A DNA stretch of 64,000 nucleotides, from the NCBI RefSeq assembly GCF_001730305.1, contig NZ_MIJY01000012.1:248001-312000 (forward strand). The letters run 5' to 3'. The notes beneath the pieces are model-generated. The model was given only the letters and a program-made list of their open reading frames with translations, searched no databases and was not told where the DNA came from. Source of the stretch: Enterococcus termitis (GTDB lineage: Bacteria; Bacillota; Bacilli; Lactobacillales; Enterococcaceae). The position numbers and the translations under genes are program-made. Shown piece after piece: positions 42,955 through 52,806 of this stretch (position 1 is the stretch's first letter; the number at the start of each line of letters is the position of its first letter).

Positions 42955-43295
42955 TGAAACTAACTTTAAAATTGGAAGCGATCAGTCAACTCAGCCTTAG
43001 TATATTTTTATACTTTTTTATTTTTAAATTTAGCTGGGTATATTTTTTAATCTTTCTATTTATCCCTGACTTATCAATAATCGGTTATGCTCTTGGGAAT
43101 AAATCTGGAGCTTATGTATACAACACTGTCCATAATTTAGTATTGCCCACCGTTACATTTACGTTAGGTCTGCTTACTCAAAACACTTTCTTCCTGATGC
43201 CAGCACTTATCCTTTTTACACATATTTTTATGGATCGTACTTTAGGCTATGGATTGAAATACCCAGACAGCTTTCAGCATACCCACTTACAATAA
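42954..43295 (+). CDS. DUF4260 family membrane protein
   Basis: A 113-residue protein with 3-4 membrane segments and the family pattern FIPDLSIIGYALGNKSGAYV, YNTVHNLVLP and FTHIFMDRTLGYGLKYPDSF, followed by QHTHLQ. Function unknown. It is co-transcribed with the MerR regulator (ATG overlaps the stop). Confidence 0.85.
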   Translation: MKLTLKLEAISQLSLSIFLYFFIFKFSWVYFLIFLFIPDLSIIGYALGNKSGAYVYNTVHNLVLPTVTFTLGLLTQNTFFLMPALILFTHIFMDRTLGYGLKYPDSFQHTHLQ

Positions 43296-43305
43296 CTAAA
43301 AAAAG

Positions 43306-43355
43306 GACTTGAGAAATGAACTGAGCTTTACAGCCCTCAGCTTATTTCTCAAGTC
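43306..43355. terminator. Terminator after the MerR-DUF4260 pair
   Basis: GACTTGAGAAAT...CTGAG...CTCAG...ATTTCTCAAGTC, a two-part stem of 12 and 5 bp with A and T runs outside. It also serves the convergent hydrolase gene. Confidence 0.7.
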
Positions 43356-43402
43356 TTTGACGTTAAAATTGCTTGTTTTATTGCCCTTGTACTATTTTTA
43401 TC

Positions 43403-44326
43403 CTAATCACATTTCCCAATTGCATCAAAAAACCATTGCTTGAACTGCACACTATCCAGATCTACACAAACACGACAATTGGCTTTCCTACCTAAATATC
43501 CATTCAAATCAACCAATGTTGCCCCAGCAGTTAGTGCCCCTTGGGTTTCGATCGCAACGTACGTCTCCCTTACGTCAAACATTTCCGGTGCCAGCAGATA
43601 GGCGATTGCACAGCCATCATACATGTGTAAACCAACCTCCATATTGCCACTGCCGTAGCTATTAAATAGCTGATTGATCATATCACCAGTTTTATTCATC
43701 TTCTTAAGTTTCTGGCAATCTTCTGCTAAAATCAAGGCCTTCTCACCCACATCCAAGCCAACCATTGTTAAGGTTAAATTGCTTTCAAAAACAATTTTGG
43801 CAGCCTCTGGATCTGCAGCAATGTTAAACTCGGAAAGTACACCAGTATTTCCTCTGGCTAAAGAACCGCCCATCAGCACAAGCTCTTCGATTCTTTCCAC
43901 ACATTCTGGATACATTCTCAATAATAACGCAATATTTGTTAATGGACCGATCGCTACGATTGTCGTTTTTTCTTTCGAATCCATCAATACTTTATACATC
44001 TCGATCACTGCATGATTTTTCGTCAACAGCTCATATTTAGACGTTGCAAAATCATATCCATCCATTCCTGTACTGCCGTGGATTTCACTTGCATCGATTG
44101 CTTCACGAAGCAACGGACGACCTGAACCGATCGCTACAGGAACATCTTTGTTCCAAAAAGCCAACAACTTAAGCAAGTTTTTCGTCACCTTATCTACACT
44201 GACGTTTCCTCCAACCGTTGTAAATAATTTGATGTCCAGACTTTCATCAAATAATGCTGCAGCAATCGCTACCGCATCATCAATTCCCGGGTCTGTATCG
44301 ATAATGATTTTTCTTGTTTTTTTCAC
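43403..44326 (-). CDS. Inosine/uridine-preferring nucleoside hydrolase
   Basis: A 307-residue enzyme with the calcium-binding signature KIIIDTDPGIDDAVAI at the N-terminus, VAIGPLTNIALLLRM, LMGGSLARGN, EFNIAADPEAA and a C-terminal MYDGCAIAYLLAPE. It hydrolyses the N-glycosidic bond of nucleosides. RihA/B/C subtypes cannot be told apart here. It stands alone. Confidence 0.88.
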   Translation of the reverse strand: MKKTRKIIIDTDPGIDDAVAIAAALFDESLDIKLFTTVGGNVSVDKVTKNLLKLLAFWNKDVPVAIGSGRPLLREAIDASEIHGSTGMDGYDFATSKYELLTKNHAVIEMYKVLMDSKEKTTIVAIGPLTNIALLLRMYPECVERIEELVLMGGSLARGNTGVLSEFNIAADPEAAKIVFESNLTLTMVGLDVGEKALILAEDCQKLKKMNKTGDMINQLFNSYGSGNMEVGLHMYDGCAIAYLLAPEMFDVRETYVAIETQGALTAGATLVDLNGYLGRKANCRVCVDLDSVQFKQWFFDAIGKCD

Positions 44327-44452
44327 TTTACCTTATCCTTCCTTTAGACTTTGATTTAGTAAAACCTTCTCCCAAATGATTTCATCTTCGTCAAAGTGCT
44401 CCTTTTTAGTATAAAAAACAGAAAGCATCTCTGCTCCCGTCTTCTTTCACGT

Positions 44453-44770
44453 TCAATAATCTAACTGCTTCAAATGCAATAAAAATGACGCTGCACTTAA
44501 CTGCTTGATCACATACAAGCGCTCAATATGTCTGCGTACTATTTTATCTTCTTTGGGCGACGGATCAAACAGCTCTAAAATCTTACTGATACCGTATTCA
44601 AATATAACGCCACTGCCGCCAGTAACCCCCATTGTTTCTGTGTAATTCAGCTGCCCTTTTTTTATTTCTGCAAGGTTTTGAGTGAGATCACCTTCGACAA
44701 GAATTTCATCTGTTTTCTTTTTCAATTCAGCCAATAGTTCTGATTTTGTATGTACTTTTATTCGTTTCAT
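44453..44770 (-). CDS. Hypothetical 105-residue protein
   Basis: A soluble, slightly basic protein (MKRIKVHTKSELLAELKKKT...) with a glycine motif MGVTGGSGVIFEYG in the middle and a basic helical end. GGGAGAG is upstream. The N-terminal half (a beta strand, then helix, then EILVEGDLTQN) resembles small toxin-antitoxin-type or DNA-associated folds. No partner gene is near. Unknown. Confidence 0.5.
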   Translation of the reverse strand: MKRIKVHTKSELLAELKKKTDEILVEGDLTQNLAEIKKGQLNYTETMGVTGGSGVIFEYGISKILELFDPSPKEDKIVRRHIERLYVIKQLSAASFLLHLKQLDY

Positions 44771-44850
44771 ACGTCTCTCAATCTCTCCCCTTTTTAAATT
44801 ATTATACGCTATTCTTATGTTTTTGCTAGTAGTACTTAAGGTTAGGCAAC

Positions 44851-45092
44851 AAGAGGCTGGGATAGAAACGTTTAATCCCGAGAACTACGTCCTTCAATTC
44901 TTAGTGACTTTAACACTTAGAGAGTGATGAGATCGAAACACAGTGTAGTAGGTACTGTTCTACATCCGCTCGTGTCTCACTGTGTTTCACAGCACTTTCA
45001 GCTTGTTTCCGAAGAGGTTGTTTCTGCTTCCGCCGTTTATTCGGATTCTAAATGACTAGATTGTCACTCATAGAATTATGTCCCAGTCTCTT
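44851..45092 (+). repeat. Dispersed intergenic repeat, copy 3
   Basis: It starts AAGAGGCTGGGATAGAAACG and ends TATGTCCCAGTCTCTT, so its ends are inverted repeats. The core is at 44998-45049 (TTTCCGAAGAGGTTGTTTCT, CGCCGTTTATTCGGATTCT). It lies directly downstream of mprF (minus strand). Confidence 0.75.
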
Positions 45093-45098
45093 GTTTTT

Positions 45099-47690
45099 TT
45101 AGGAAATAATCATCGCTTCTTCCACGATAGACATCCCTTCACCCTTGCCACGTTCCACCAATAAAGCTAACTGGATAAATGAAAACAACACATTACTTTG
45201 TTTAGAATAGGCATAATACCGCGCTTGCCAATGACTTACATAACGCTCTTTTTCTTTTCTTGTATCTTTGAAACCATAGACTTGATCCCCATACTTATAA
45301 AAAATATTGACTAGACGTTCTTCTAAAAATGAATATTTTGTTTCTCCTACATTTGAAAGAGGAGCTGTACCTAAGTCAACAAGCGGATATCCCTGCTTTT
45401 GATACTCCTCTATAAAATGAGTCAACATGAAATCAGTTAAATATTCAGGAACATCACTCGAATAACGCAATAAATCATAAGACATCTGTTGTCTCAGCTG
45501 GATCGGTTTAGCTGTAATAAAACCAACTACTTCGTGCTTCTCATTTCTTACGATTCCTACATCACTCAACGATAAATAGCTTCGATCGAAACAGCCGCTG
45601 ACAAAGTTACGCTCTCGCCGACTTCCTAACCACTCCTCCGATACTTTTGCTAACGCTTGAAACAACTCCTCCGAAATAGGCTCATGATACATTGTAAAGG
45701 TATATCCTAAATTGGTTAGATGCTGCAACTCCATGCGGTTTGTTGCTAAAGCGGTTGGAACTGTTTCTGTCTGAGACAAATCAACAAGCCCTTCTTCGCC
45801 AACTTTCATAAAATTGTACCCTAAATCATGTAGGATCATCGTATATTTTTCACCGATGCGGTAAAAGGCAGCTTGGTAGCCAAGTAAATCTGCCGCATCC
45901 ATAAAAGCCAATGTCGCCTGCGCCCACTTTTCCTGATTACCAATAGGATCACCTAAAATAAAACATTTATTCGCTTTGATCTGATAAGCAAACAACACTT
46001 CATCTTGCTCATTTTCTTGATAGTAATAATAAACATAGTTTTTTAAATAAAGTAAATGACTGCCTTCTGTGCCGCCATATTTACTGATCAACGCATCCAA
46101 ACGTTCTTTTTGATATGATTCTCCTAATCTGATGGGCGTATCTGCCAAGTATTGATACAGGGTGATCAAACCGATCATCGAAATCCCCAAGCCAATCAAA
46201 CCCGAAAACCAGACATCATCCGATGGAAATAGTAAAAACATGTGCGGAAGCGGTCCAGTTTTATGCGGATGTGAACTATAGTAACCCGCAACAGCATAAA
46301 TAATAAAGAGAAAACTAAACAAAACTCCGTCTAGTGCTAAAGCACCCCACGAATAAACAAATTTCTCCCGATAAAACTCTTTTCGTGCTAAAAATACGGC
46401 AGATAAAATGACTAAATATACTACAATCAACTGCCAAGATGCCGTCCTCGAAATCGTGTTGACGATCCCAAATATCAACAGTCCAATGGTCGGCCAATAC
46501 GCCTTTTTCACTTTCATAGAAATCCCTCTCGCCAAGCCCAGCAATAAAAAGCCGATCAGCATATTGAAGGTTTGATCTAGAAAATCAAAAGAAAACGGCA
46601 AAAGAAATTTAAACAGCCTGCTGACATTCGATAAATTCGTAATTGTAGACAATAGTACCATCATAATCCCTGCAAAATACAGAGCTGCAACTAAAATAAA
46701 ATGAGCTACTTTTTGAGAAAAAATTCGCGGCAAATTATCAAAGAAGCGATTGATCTTGATCCCTGTTTGATGCACGAACAATAAAATTCCTGTAATAAAC
46801 GGCAAGACATAATAAAATAGACGGTAATAAATCAGCCAAACAACTGCGGTCGATTGACTCACACCTAACTGAGATAATCCTAAAATCATCAAAACATCAA
46901 ATGTTCCCATCCCACCAGGCACCATCGTCAGCATCCCAATAAGTGTAGCGATCACAAACATCGGATAAACAGAAATCAACGATACCTTAACCTGCATCAA
47001 CGCACCTACACTTAAAAAGACAAACAGTGCACCTAACCATTGACCTAACGATGCACCAAATAAAAGAAAAATACCTTTTGGGAAAAAGTCCTTAAACAAC
47101 GTATATTTCTTTAGCTGAGTAAATAAAAACAGCGCTGGTGCAATCAAACTGCCTGCCAGCAGCCAAACCCAATATTCTCGAAATAAACTATCCGGTCGGA
47201 TAAAAAAAACATCAATAAATGCAATAAACGATAAAATAGACAAACCGGAGATCATAAACAGCGCCACTTTAGAAACAGTTGCAACAACCTTTTTCCGCGA
47301 AGCATCCTTGCCGTAGAAATTCGCCCGCAATGTTGCGCCAACTACTCCGCCAAAGCCTGCTAGATTATTGATCGTATTCGTGACCCAGGCAGATACAAAC
47401 CATTCCCAGCGATCCATCTTAGGCTTCCCTTGCTCCTCAAGAACATTGACAACTACTAAATCATATAAAAACATCGGCAATACACCGACCAAGCCAACTG
47501 CAATCATACCGATAAGACGAACACGACTTTGCTGTCCCATGGTCTGAAAAACATCCTGCCACGTCATTCCTTGTACAATATGAGTCACCTGATTCGCTAC
47601 AAAAATCAAAACAGAACCAAGAAAAATCAATTTTAACAATAAACTGTGCTCTTTCATCCAATGAACAAGTTGATTCACACTCTTCTTCAT
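45099..47690 (-). CDS. mprF: Phosphatidylglycerol lysyltransferase MprF
   Basis: An 863-residue protein with about 14 membrane segments in the first 510 residues (flippase part, with GFGGVVGATLRANFYGKDAS and MVPGGMGTFD) and a C-terminal DUF2156/GNAT-like synthase domain (YLKNYVYYYYQENEQDEVLF, FILGDPIGNQ, VDLGTAPLSNVG). It adds lysine (or another residue) from aminoacyl-tRNA to phosphatidylglycerol, reducing killing by cationic peptides and daptomycin. AAGGTGGTG precedes the ATG. Full length. Confidence 0.93.
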   Translation of the reverse strand: MKKSVNQLVHWMKEHSLLLKLIFLGSVLIFVANQVTHIVQGMTWQDVFQTMGQQSRVRLIGMIAVGLVGVLPMFLYDLVVVNVLEEQGKPKMDRWEWFVSAWVTNTINNLAGFGGVVGATLRANFYGKDASRKKVVATVSKVALFMISGLSILSFIAFIDVFFIRPDSLFREYWVWLLAGSLIAPALFLFTQLKKYTLFKDFFPKGIFLLFGASLGQWLGALFVFLSVGALMQVKVSLISVYPMFVIATLIGMLTMVPGGMGTFDVLMILGLSQLGVSQSTAVVWLIYYRLFYYVLPFITGILLFVHQTGIKINRFFDNLPRIFSQKVAHFILVAALYFAGIMMVLLSTITNLSNVSRLFKFLLPFSFDFLDQTFNMLIGFLLLGLARGISMKVKKAYWPTIGLLIFGIVNTISRTASWQLIVVYLVILSAVFLARKEFYREKFVYSWGALALDGVLFSFLFIIYAVAGYYSSHPHKTGPLPHMFLLFPSDDVWFSGLIGLGISMIGLITLYQYLADTPIRLGESYQKERLDALISKYGGTEGSHLLYLKNYVYYYYQENEQDEVLFAYQIKANKCFILGDPIGNQEKWAQATLAFMDAADLLGYQAAFYRIGEKYTMILHDLGYNFMKVGEEGLVDLSQTETVPTALATNRMELQHLTNLGYTFTMYHEPISEELFQALAKVSEEWLGSRRERNFVSGCFDRSYLSLSDVGIVRNEKHEVVGFITAKPIQLRQQMSYDLLRYSSDVPEYLTDFMLTHFIEEYQKQGYPLVDLGTAPLSNVGETKYSFLEERLVNIFYKYGDQVYGFKDTRKEKERYVSHWQARYYAYSKQSNVLFSFIQLALLVERGKGEGMSIVEEAMIIS

Positions 47691-47810
47691 CTGTTCACCA
47701 CCTTTTCATACCTTTCACTTATACAAGCTTTTTTCTTACATCTTTTTATATGTTAGCGTATAACTGTTTATTTTTCCACTTTCGTTGTGAAATCTCCTTA
47801 TTTTTTACAA

Positions 47811-47860
47811 AAAAAAGGCAGTCGATGAGCTTTATCCAACGACTCATTAACTACCTTTAT
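47811..47860 (-). terminator. Terminator after the glycerol dehydrogenase gene
   Basis: On the minus strand AAGGTAGTTAATGAG...CTCATCGACTGCCTTTTTTTT forms an interrupted stem with a T run. Confidence 0.75.
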
Positions 47861-47864
47861 CCGT

Positions 47865-48995
47865 CTATTTGCTAGCTTTATGCGCTGCACCAAGCCTATC
47901 TGCAACGACGATTGCTGCTTTCACTTGCTCGATCGTAATTGGAAAAGGCATCGCTTCTATAGGCTCCTCTTTAGCGCATGCTTTTGTTGCAGCTGCTGTT
48001 AATTCTGCCTCTGTGATTTCTTCAATCCCTATATCAGCTAAACAAACTGGCAACCCGACTGACAGCGAAAAATCCAGTACTTCACGTAGCTCCTCTGTTG
48101 GTGCATTTTCTAAAACTAACTGACAAATCGTACAAAACGAAACTTTTTCACCATGCGTCGCACTCCGAGCACTTGGTAGTACCGATAAGCCGTCGTGAAT
48201 CGCATGAATTGCTGCTAAACCACCACTTTCAAAGCCTAAGCCTGAAAGTAAGCTATTGGCTTCAATGATATTTTCTAAAGCAGGCGTCACTACATTATTG
48301 TCTGAAGCCTCTTTTGCTTTAACACCGTCTTCCAGCAGCGTTTCATAACAATAGCTTGCTAGAGCAAAAGCTGCATTCGTTCCTTTAGCAGGTGGACATG
48401 AACCATCCTGTGCTCCACAGGCTAAGCCTGCATCTACATTTGCATACGCATTACGTACTGCTCGAGCTTCAAAATAAGTTGATAAGGCATCGCCCATGCC
48501 TGAAACCAAAAAACGGGTTGGTGCATTCGCAATAATAACTGTATCAATTAAAACAACACTTGGATTTTGGACAAAATAAACGTAGCGATCAAATAGTCCA
48601 TCCTCCGTGTACAGAACCGCACAATGACTTGTGGGCGCATCTGTCGCCACAATCGTCGGCACAACGATCAAACGCTGTCCTTCTGCCACACATTTAGCTG
48701 CATCGATCGCTTTGCCGCCACCAAGACCAACCACACAATCACACTCATTTTCGGCTGCAACTTTCTTTAAACGAGCAACTTCCCGACCACTTACTTCACC
48801 TTGAAAATTACTTGGTATCAATGAAATGGAAAACTTTGCAGCTGTTTGGTCCAACTTCTCTTTTACACGACTTATATCATCTGGATGAGCGATCAATAAC
48901 GCCTTTTTACCAAATGTACTGACAAAATAACCCAAATTCAGCAACTCATCTTCCCCTTGAACATACTTTGCCGGACTAATAAATGCTTTTCTCAT
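47865..48995 (-). CDS. gldA: Glycerol dehydrogenase-like iron-type alcohol dehydrogenase
   Basis: A 376-residue enzyme. NAD-binding VVGLGGGKAIDAAK and VPTIVATDAPTSH, and zinc ligands Asp in SGMGDALSTYFEA and His in AAIHAIHDGL and ATHGEKVSFC, match GldA. It oxidises glycerol to dihydroxyacetone, in enterococci usually with a DHA kinase in one operon; that kinase is not adjacent here. It has its own terminator. A related hydroxy-ketone or polyol substrate is possible. Confidence 0.85.
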   Translation of the reverse strand: MRKAFISPAKYVQGEDELLNLGYFVSTFGKKALLIAHPDDISRVKEKLDQTAAKFSISLIPSNFQGEVSGREVARLKKVAAENECDCVVGLGGGKAIDAAKCVAEGQRLIVVPTIVATDAPTSHCAVLYTEDGLFDRYVYFVQNPSVVLIDTVIIANAPTRFLVSGMGDALSTYFEARAVRNAYANVDAGLACGAQDGSCPPAKGTNAAFALASYCYETLLEDGVKAKEASDNNVVTPALENIIEANSLLSGLGFESGGLAAIHAIHDGLSVLPSARSATHGEKVSFCTICQLVLENAPTEELREVLDFSLSVGLPVCLADIGIEEITEAELTAAATKACAKEEPIEAMPFPITIEQVKAAIVVADRLGAAHKASK

Positions 48996-49070
48996 ATCTG
49001 GACAACTCCTATCTTCAATTTTTATTCATCGATCAACAGATCTTCTTACTGACTTCTAAAAAATAATAGC

Positions 49071-49106
49071 AAATAAAGCTAAGGAAAATTTTCCTCAGCT
49101 TTATTT
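49071..49106 (-). terminator. Terminator after the ABC transporter pair
   Basis: AAATAAAGCTgAGGAAAA and TTTTCCTtAGCTTTATTT: a stem of about 17 pairs with one mismatch, right behind the permease stop. Confidence 0.75.
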
Positions 49107-49114
49107 CTGTTCGT

Positions 49115-49876
49115 CTATAAATTCTGTTTCTCCAACGTTCTTAAAGAAATATAACCAAACACAACGATTGAAACAACCGTTAAGAACAATTGGAAAATAT
49201 AACTTCCAGTGACACTAAAATCAAATGAAAATGAGATCATGCTCAAGATTCCAGTCACAAATGTACTAAGAATATTGAAGCCGATGAAAAGTAAGAAGGA
49301 AAGATTTTTTCCTTTCATAATAATACAAGCAGTAGCAATAACCATCAGCATATTCAAGTAGCTTAATAAGCCAGAAAAAATCAATTTACCAAAGCTTAGT
49401 TCAGTATAATAAAACATTGAATTCAGCCCTTCAACAAAGCTATCCCAACCATCTAATTGCACTAATTTTACTAAAAATAGAATCATTGGAATCAAGGCAA
49501 TCAACAGCATCAACGCAATCGTGCAAATGAAGATCGCACCAATTTTTGCAAAGAATAACTTTCTTCTGTTTACGCCTGAAGCGACCATCATTGCCATTAC
49601 GTTATTCTTATAATCCATTGAAATCATGTGGAATGGATACACGTAGGCGAAAATAATATTTCCAAAGATAACAATAAAGCCTATCACACCCATTGTCCCT
49701 AAAAGTGCCGCAGTAGCGCTAGACTCATAATAAGAATCTGAGAACGCTGAAACAGCACTTAATGCAAATAATGACAAAATAATATTCAACACGCCGATAA
49801 CTCCAGCCGTGATCAAAAAGCTTTTATCTCGTAAAAATTTAAATAGCTCCATTTTAAAAATCAGTTTTCCAGTCAT
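49115..49876 (-). CDS. ABC transporter permease (ABC-2 type)
   Basis: A 253-residue protein with six membrane segments (about residues 18-40, 60-85, 110-140, 155-180, 185-205 and 220-245) typical of ABC-2 exporters (FKMELFKFLRDKSFLITAGV start). It is encoded 11 nt after the ATPase. Such pairs often export peptides, bacteriocins or lipids; substrate unknown. Confidence 0.8.
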   Translation of the reverse strand: MTGKLIFKMELFKFLRDKSFLITAGVIGVLNIILSLFALSAVSAFSDSYYESSATAALLGTMGVIGFIVIFGNIIFAYVYPFHMISMDYKNNVMAMMVASGVNRRKLFFAKIGAIFICTIALMLLIALIPMILFLVKLVQLDGWDSFVEGLNSMFYYTELSFGKLIFSGLLSYLNMLMVIATACIIMKGKNLSFLLFIGFNILSTFVTGILSMISFSFDFSVTGSYIFQLFLTVVSIVVFGYISLRTLEKQNL

Positions 49877-49887
49877 GTTCGTCCCTC

Positions 49888-50754
49888 CTAGTTCAACTTC
49901 TCATCTAAAATTTTCACTTTAGATAATTCAGAAATTTCAATTGCTTCTTCTGTCAGACGCTGTTTGATCTCTGTCCAGCGTTCATCAGAGATATCCAGCT
50001 TCACGCCGCCCTCTTCATCCACTTGGTGATAATAGTTGGCTTCATCCAATAACTCTTTCAAGCGATCATTATTCGTCGTATCGACGCGACGAATTTGTTT
50101 TTCTTTTTCAGCATTGATGTCAATCGTTTCCGCAATACGACCACGGTCAATCACATAAACGATATCACATAATGCTTCTAGATCATTTTGGACGTGACTT
50201 GAAATAACTAGGGTCAACCCTTGATCTGTCAACTGTTTTAGATATTTTTTAAACCATTTTACTGTGTCAATATCCAACCCACGGAAAGGCTCATCCAAAA
50301 TCAGCACTTCCGGTGTATGCATCAATGCAATCAATAAAATCAATTTTTTCTGCATTCCGTATGAATAGCTTTTGACTTTTTGATCCAACACAGCAAATAA
50401 ATCCAGCTCTCTAGCCAACTCTTTCGCCTTTTCTTGATCAAAACTCCCGCGTAACCCAGAAAAATACTCAATATTGAACCAGCCTGTACGATTCGTATAT
50501 ACAGACATGCCGTCTAATACGATTCCTACATTCAACAATACTTCATTATGCTGTTTAACAGAGGTATCATCGATCAAAATATCGCCTTGATAATTTGAAA
50601 TAATGTTTGTCATACATTTAAACAACGTTGTTTTCCCTGCGCCGTTATGACCAACTAAACCATAAGAAGTGCCTTTTTCAAAGTCTAATGAACGGATATT
50701 CAACACTTCTACACGACCATAGCGCATTACTAAATCTCTTACTTTAATTTCCAT
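49888..50754 (-). CDS. ABC transporter ATP-binding protein
   Basis: A 288-residue ATPase. Walker A is GHNGAGKTT (about residue 35), the Q loop is in ILIDDTSV..., the signature YSYGMQKKL replaces the canonical LSGGQ, Walker B is VLILDEPFRGL, and the H loop is in ISSHVQ. It forms a complete exporter with the downstream permease. The YSYGMQKK signature is frequent in antibiotic or bacteriocin self-protection ABC-2 systems, but no such genes are nearby. Confidence 0.88.
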   Translation of the reverse strand: MEIKVRDLVMRYGRVEVLNIRSLDFEKGTSYGLVGHNGAGKTTLFKCMTNIISNYQGDILIDDTSVKQHNEVLLNVGIVLDGMSVYTNRTGWFNIEYFSGLRGSFDQEKAKELARELDLFAVLDQKVKSYSYGMQKKLILLIALMHTPEVLILDEPFRGLDIDTVKWFKKYLKQLTDQGLTLVISSHVQNDLEALCDIVYVIDRGRIAETIDINAEKEKQIRRVDTTNNDRLKELLDEANYYHQVDEEGGVKLDISDERWTEIKQRLTEEAIEISELSKVKILDEKLN

Positions 50755-50912
50755 AGTAAACTCCTTTTATTTTTTGTTTTGCCTTTTTTTATATTTTCAT
50801 CACCCTAAAATAAAGAAAAAAGATTAACAATAATAGTTTATCATGTTTTTTAATCTAGATGGAAACTATTTATGAGGAAAGCGTTTTTATAGTCGATTTT
50901 ACTGCATTAATT

Positions 50913-52685
50913 CTACTTTTTCTTGCGTTTTCGTAAAATGTCGATTGCTAAAAATAAAATAGCAAATAAGGCAATACCGTATCCAATGATCCCTAAGATC
51001 GAAACAAAATTACTTGTAACGCGCTGATTAAATTCAACAAGCATAGACGAGCCAATGATCAAGGCAGCTAAAATCAGACCGATCACTAAACGATTGATCA
51101 TTCCCTCCACTCGATCTAACAATTCATTTTGCTTTTTAAGCTCAAAATTGATTTTCGTTTTTCCTTTGGCAAAGTCATCTAATACATCCAATGTCCTTGA
51201 TGGAATTTTAGGAGCAGCTTTTGCTGAATACAAAAGATCCAAGCCCGCTCGTTTTAATTCAAAGGACCAATCGATTTTTTCCGTAAAATATTTCTTGGCA
51301 AATGGAGTAGCGATTTCTACTAATGAAATAGATGGGTCCAATTCTCGAATCATTCCTTCGAATGTTGCGACGGCTTTGACCAGCATCGTGACTTCCTGCG
51401 GAACCTGAAGATTATTTTTATGACAGATAGCAATGATTTGGAAAAAAAGAGTTTGTAAATTGATTTCACCAATACTGACTCCATAATTGTCCTCCAACAA
51501 CGGTGTCAACTGTTCAAAAAAGGCTTCCTCATCAACTGGTCCAGACTGCTTACACAAGCGCAAAATTGCTTGACCGATCGCTTTGACGTTGTTGCCATAT
51601 AGACTGTCCATGATCGCTGTCAGCTTGTGAATCATATCAGCATCCAATCTTCCCATCATCCCAAAGTCTAAAAAAACTAACCGATAAGGTGGTAATTCCT
51701 GTTCTTTTGCGTAATCAAATACAATATCTGTTGCACCTACGCGTTTTTCTTGATGGTGTTTCTTCGTTTGAACCTTCTCTTTTAGTGATTCATCAGAAGG
51801 AGCAAGTAACTGAACCAAAATATTTCCTGGATGTGGATCTGCATGAAAAAAACCATCGTCAAATACTTGCTTCACAAAATTTTTCACAAGTGTATCACCA
51901 AAAAATTTCTTCATCTTTTGATGTTCTTCCAGCTCTTTGGACTCTTTATTCTTCTCACCTTTTACAAACTGCTTGATACTTTCCCCCGACATAAATTCCA
52001 TGACTAAAACTTTGGATGTAGAGTATTCTTCATAAATGATCGGTGAACGTACGATTTGCCAACCATTATTTTTTTCATAGAATTCTTTGCCGTTGGCAGC
52101 TTCTTTAAGTGAATCAAGTTCATCGGCTAAAGAGGATTTTACTTCCCGAAAAATTTCTTTTGGATCTACCACACTGGCTTCTGGAATATACTTGATTAGC
52201 GGCAACACTTTCTCAAATAAAGAGAGGTCCAGCATGATCTCTTCTTTGATTCCGGGATGCTGAACTTTCACTGCGACCAGTCGTCCATCAGGCAAGGTTG
52301 CTTTATGTGTTTGTCCCATAGAAGCTGATGCAAACGGCTGCTCTTCAAATGTTGTAAAGATATCCGTCAATGCCAAGCCCGTCTCCGCTTCAATAACAGC
52401 TTTCACCGACGCAAAATCATCCGTTTTTACATTATCCTGTAATTTCTTTAGCTCCTCAATAAAAGCCGGAGTCAAAATATCGGTCCGTACTGAAAGCATT
52501 TGACCGATTTTAATAAATGTCGGCCCCAACATTTCCAACGCTTCTCTAACTTTTTCAGGGTGTTCCTGTTTGGATAAATTCCCTAGCACATTATATGATA
52601 CAAATATTTGCAATATCTCTTTAAATCTAGCACTTTTACGTTTGTCCTTTTGGGCATTTTTCGTACCTGTCGAAGATTCCTTCAT
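50913..52685 (-). CDS. UbiB/AarF/ABC1-family atypical kinase
   Basis: A 590-residue protein. The KxGQ motif (TFIKIGQMLSVRTD) is followed by VAVKVQHPGI, HADPHPGNILVQ and LDFGMMGRLD, with two C-terminal membrane segments (about 530-585). The family supports isoprenoid-quinone lipid handling; its presence in a lactic-acid bacterium fits demethylmenaquinone production. The insert between HADPHPGN and LDFG is longer than usual (about 45 residues with a charged segment). SD GGGGGAG. Cellular role unproven. Confidence 0.85.
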   Translation of the reverse strand: MKESSTGTKNAQKDKRKSARFKEILQIFVSYNVLGNLSKQEHPEKVREALEMLGPTFIKIGQMLSVRTDILTPAFIEELKKLQDNVKTDDFASVKAVIEAETGLALTDIFTTFEEQPFASASMGQTHKATLPDGRLVAVKVQHPGIKEEIMLDLSLFEKVLPLIKYIPEASVVDPKEIFREVKSSLADELDSLKEAANGKEFYEKNNGWQIVRSPIIYEEYSTSKVLVMEFMSGESIKQFVKGEKNKESKELEEHQKMKKFFGDTLVKNFVKQVFDDGFFHADPHPGNILVQLLAPSDESLKEKVQTKKHHQEKRVGATDIVFDYAKEQELPPYRLVFLDFGMMGRLDADMIHKLTAIMDSLYGNNVKAIGQAILRLCKQSGPVDEEAFFEQLTPLLEDNYGVSIGEINLQTLFFQIIAICHKNNLQVPQEVTMLVKAVATFEGMIRELDPSISLVEIATPFAKKYFTEKIDWSFELKRAGLDLLYSAKAAPKIPSRTLDVLDDFAKGKTKINFELKKQNELLDRVEGMINRLVIGLILAALIIGSSMLVEFNQRVTSNFVSILGIIGYGIALFAILFLAIDILRKRKKK

Positions 52686-52750
52686 CGTCCTCTCCCCCTT
52701 TTCCTAATAGTACCCGTTACAGAAAATTAGAGCAAATCAGAACCCGCAAC

Positions 52751-52790
52751 AAAAAAACCAAGATCAACTGTTCAAAATTGATCTTGGTTT
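52751..52790 (-). terminator. Terminator after the coiled-coil gene
   Basis: AAACCAAGATCAA...TTGATCTTGGTTT with T run on the minus strand (13-bp stem, 10-nt loop). Confidence 0.8.
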
Positions 52791-52806
52791 ACTCTTACGT
52801 TGATTC

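Noticed and set aside
46315-46497. Small minus-strand frame inside mprF
   Set aside because: Shadow frame inside the intact 863-codon mprF gene.
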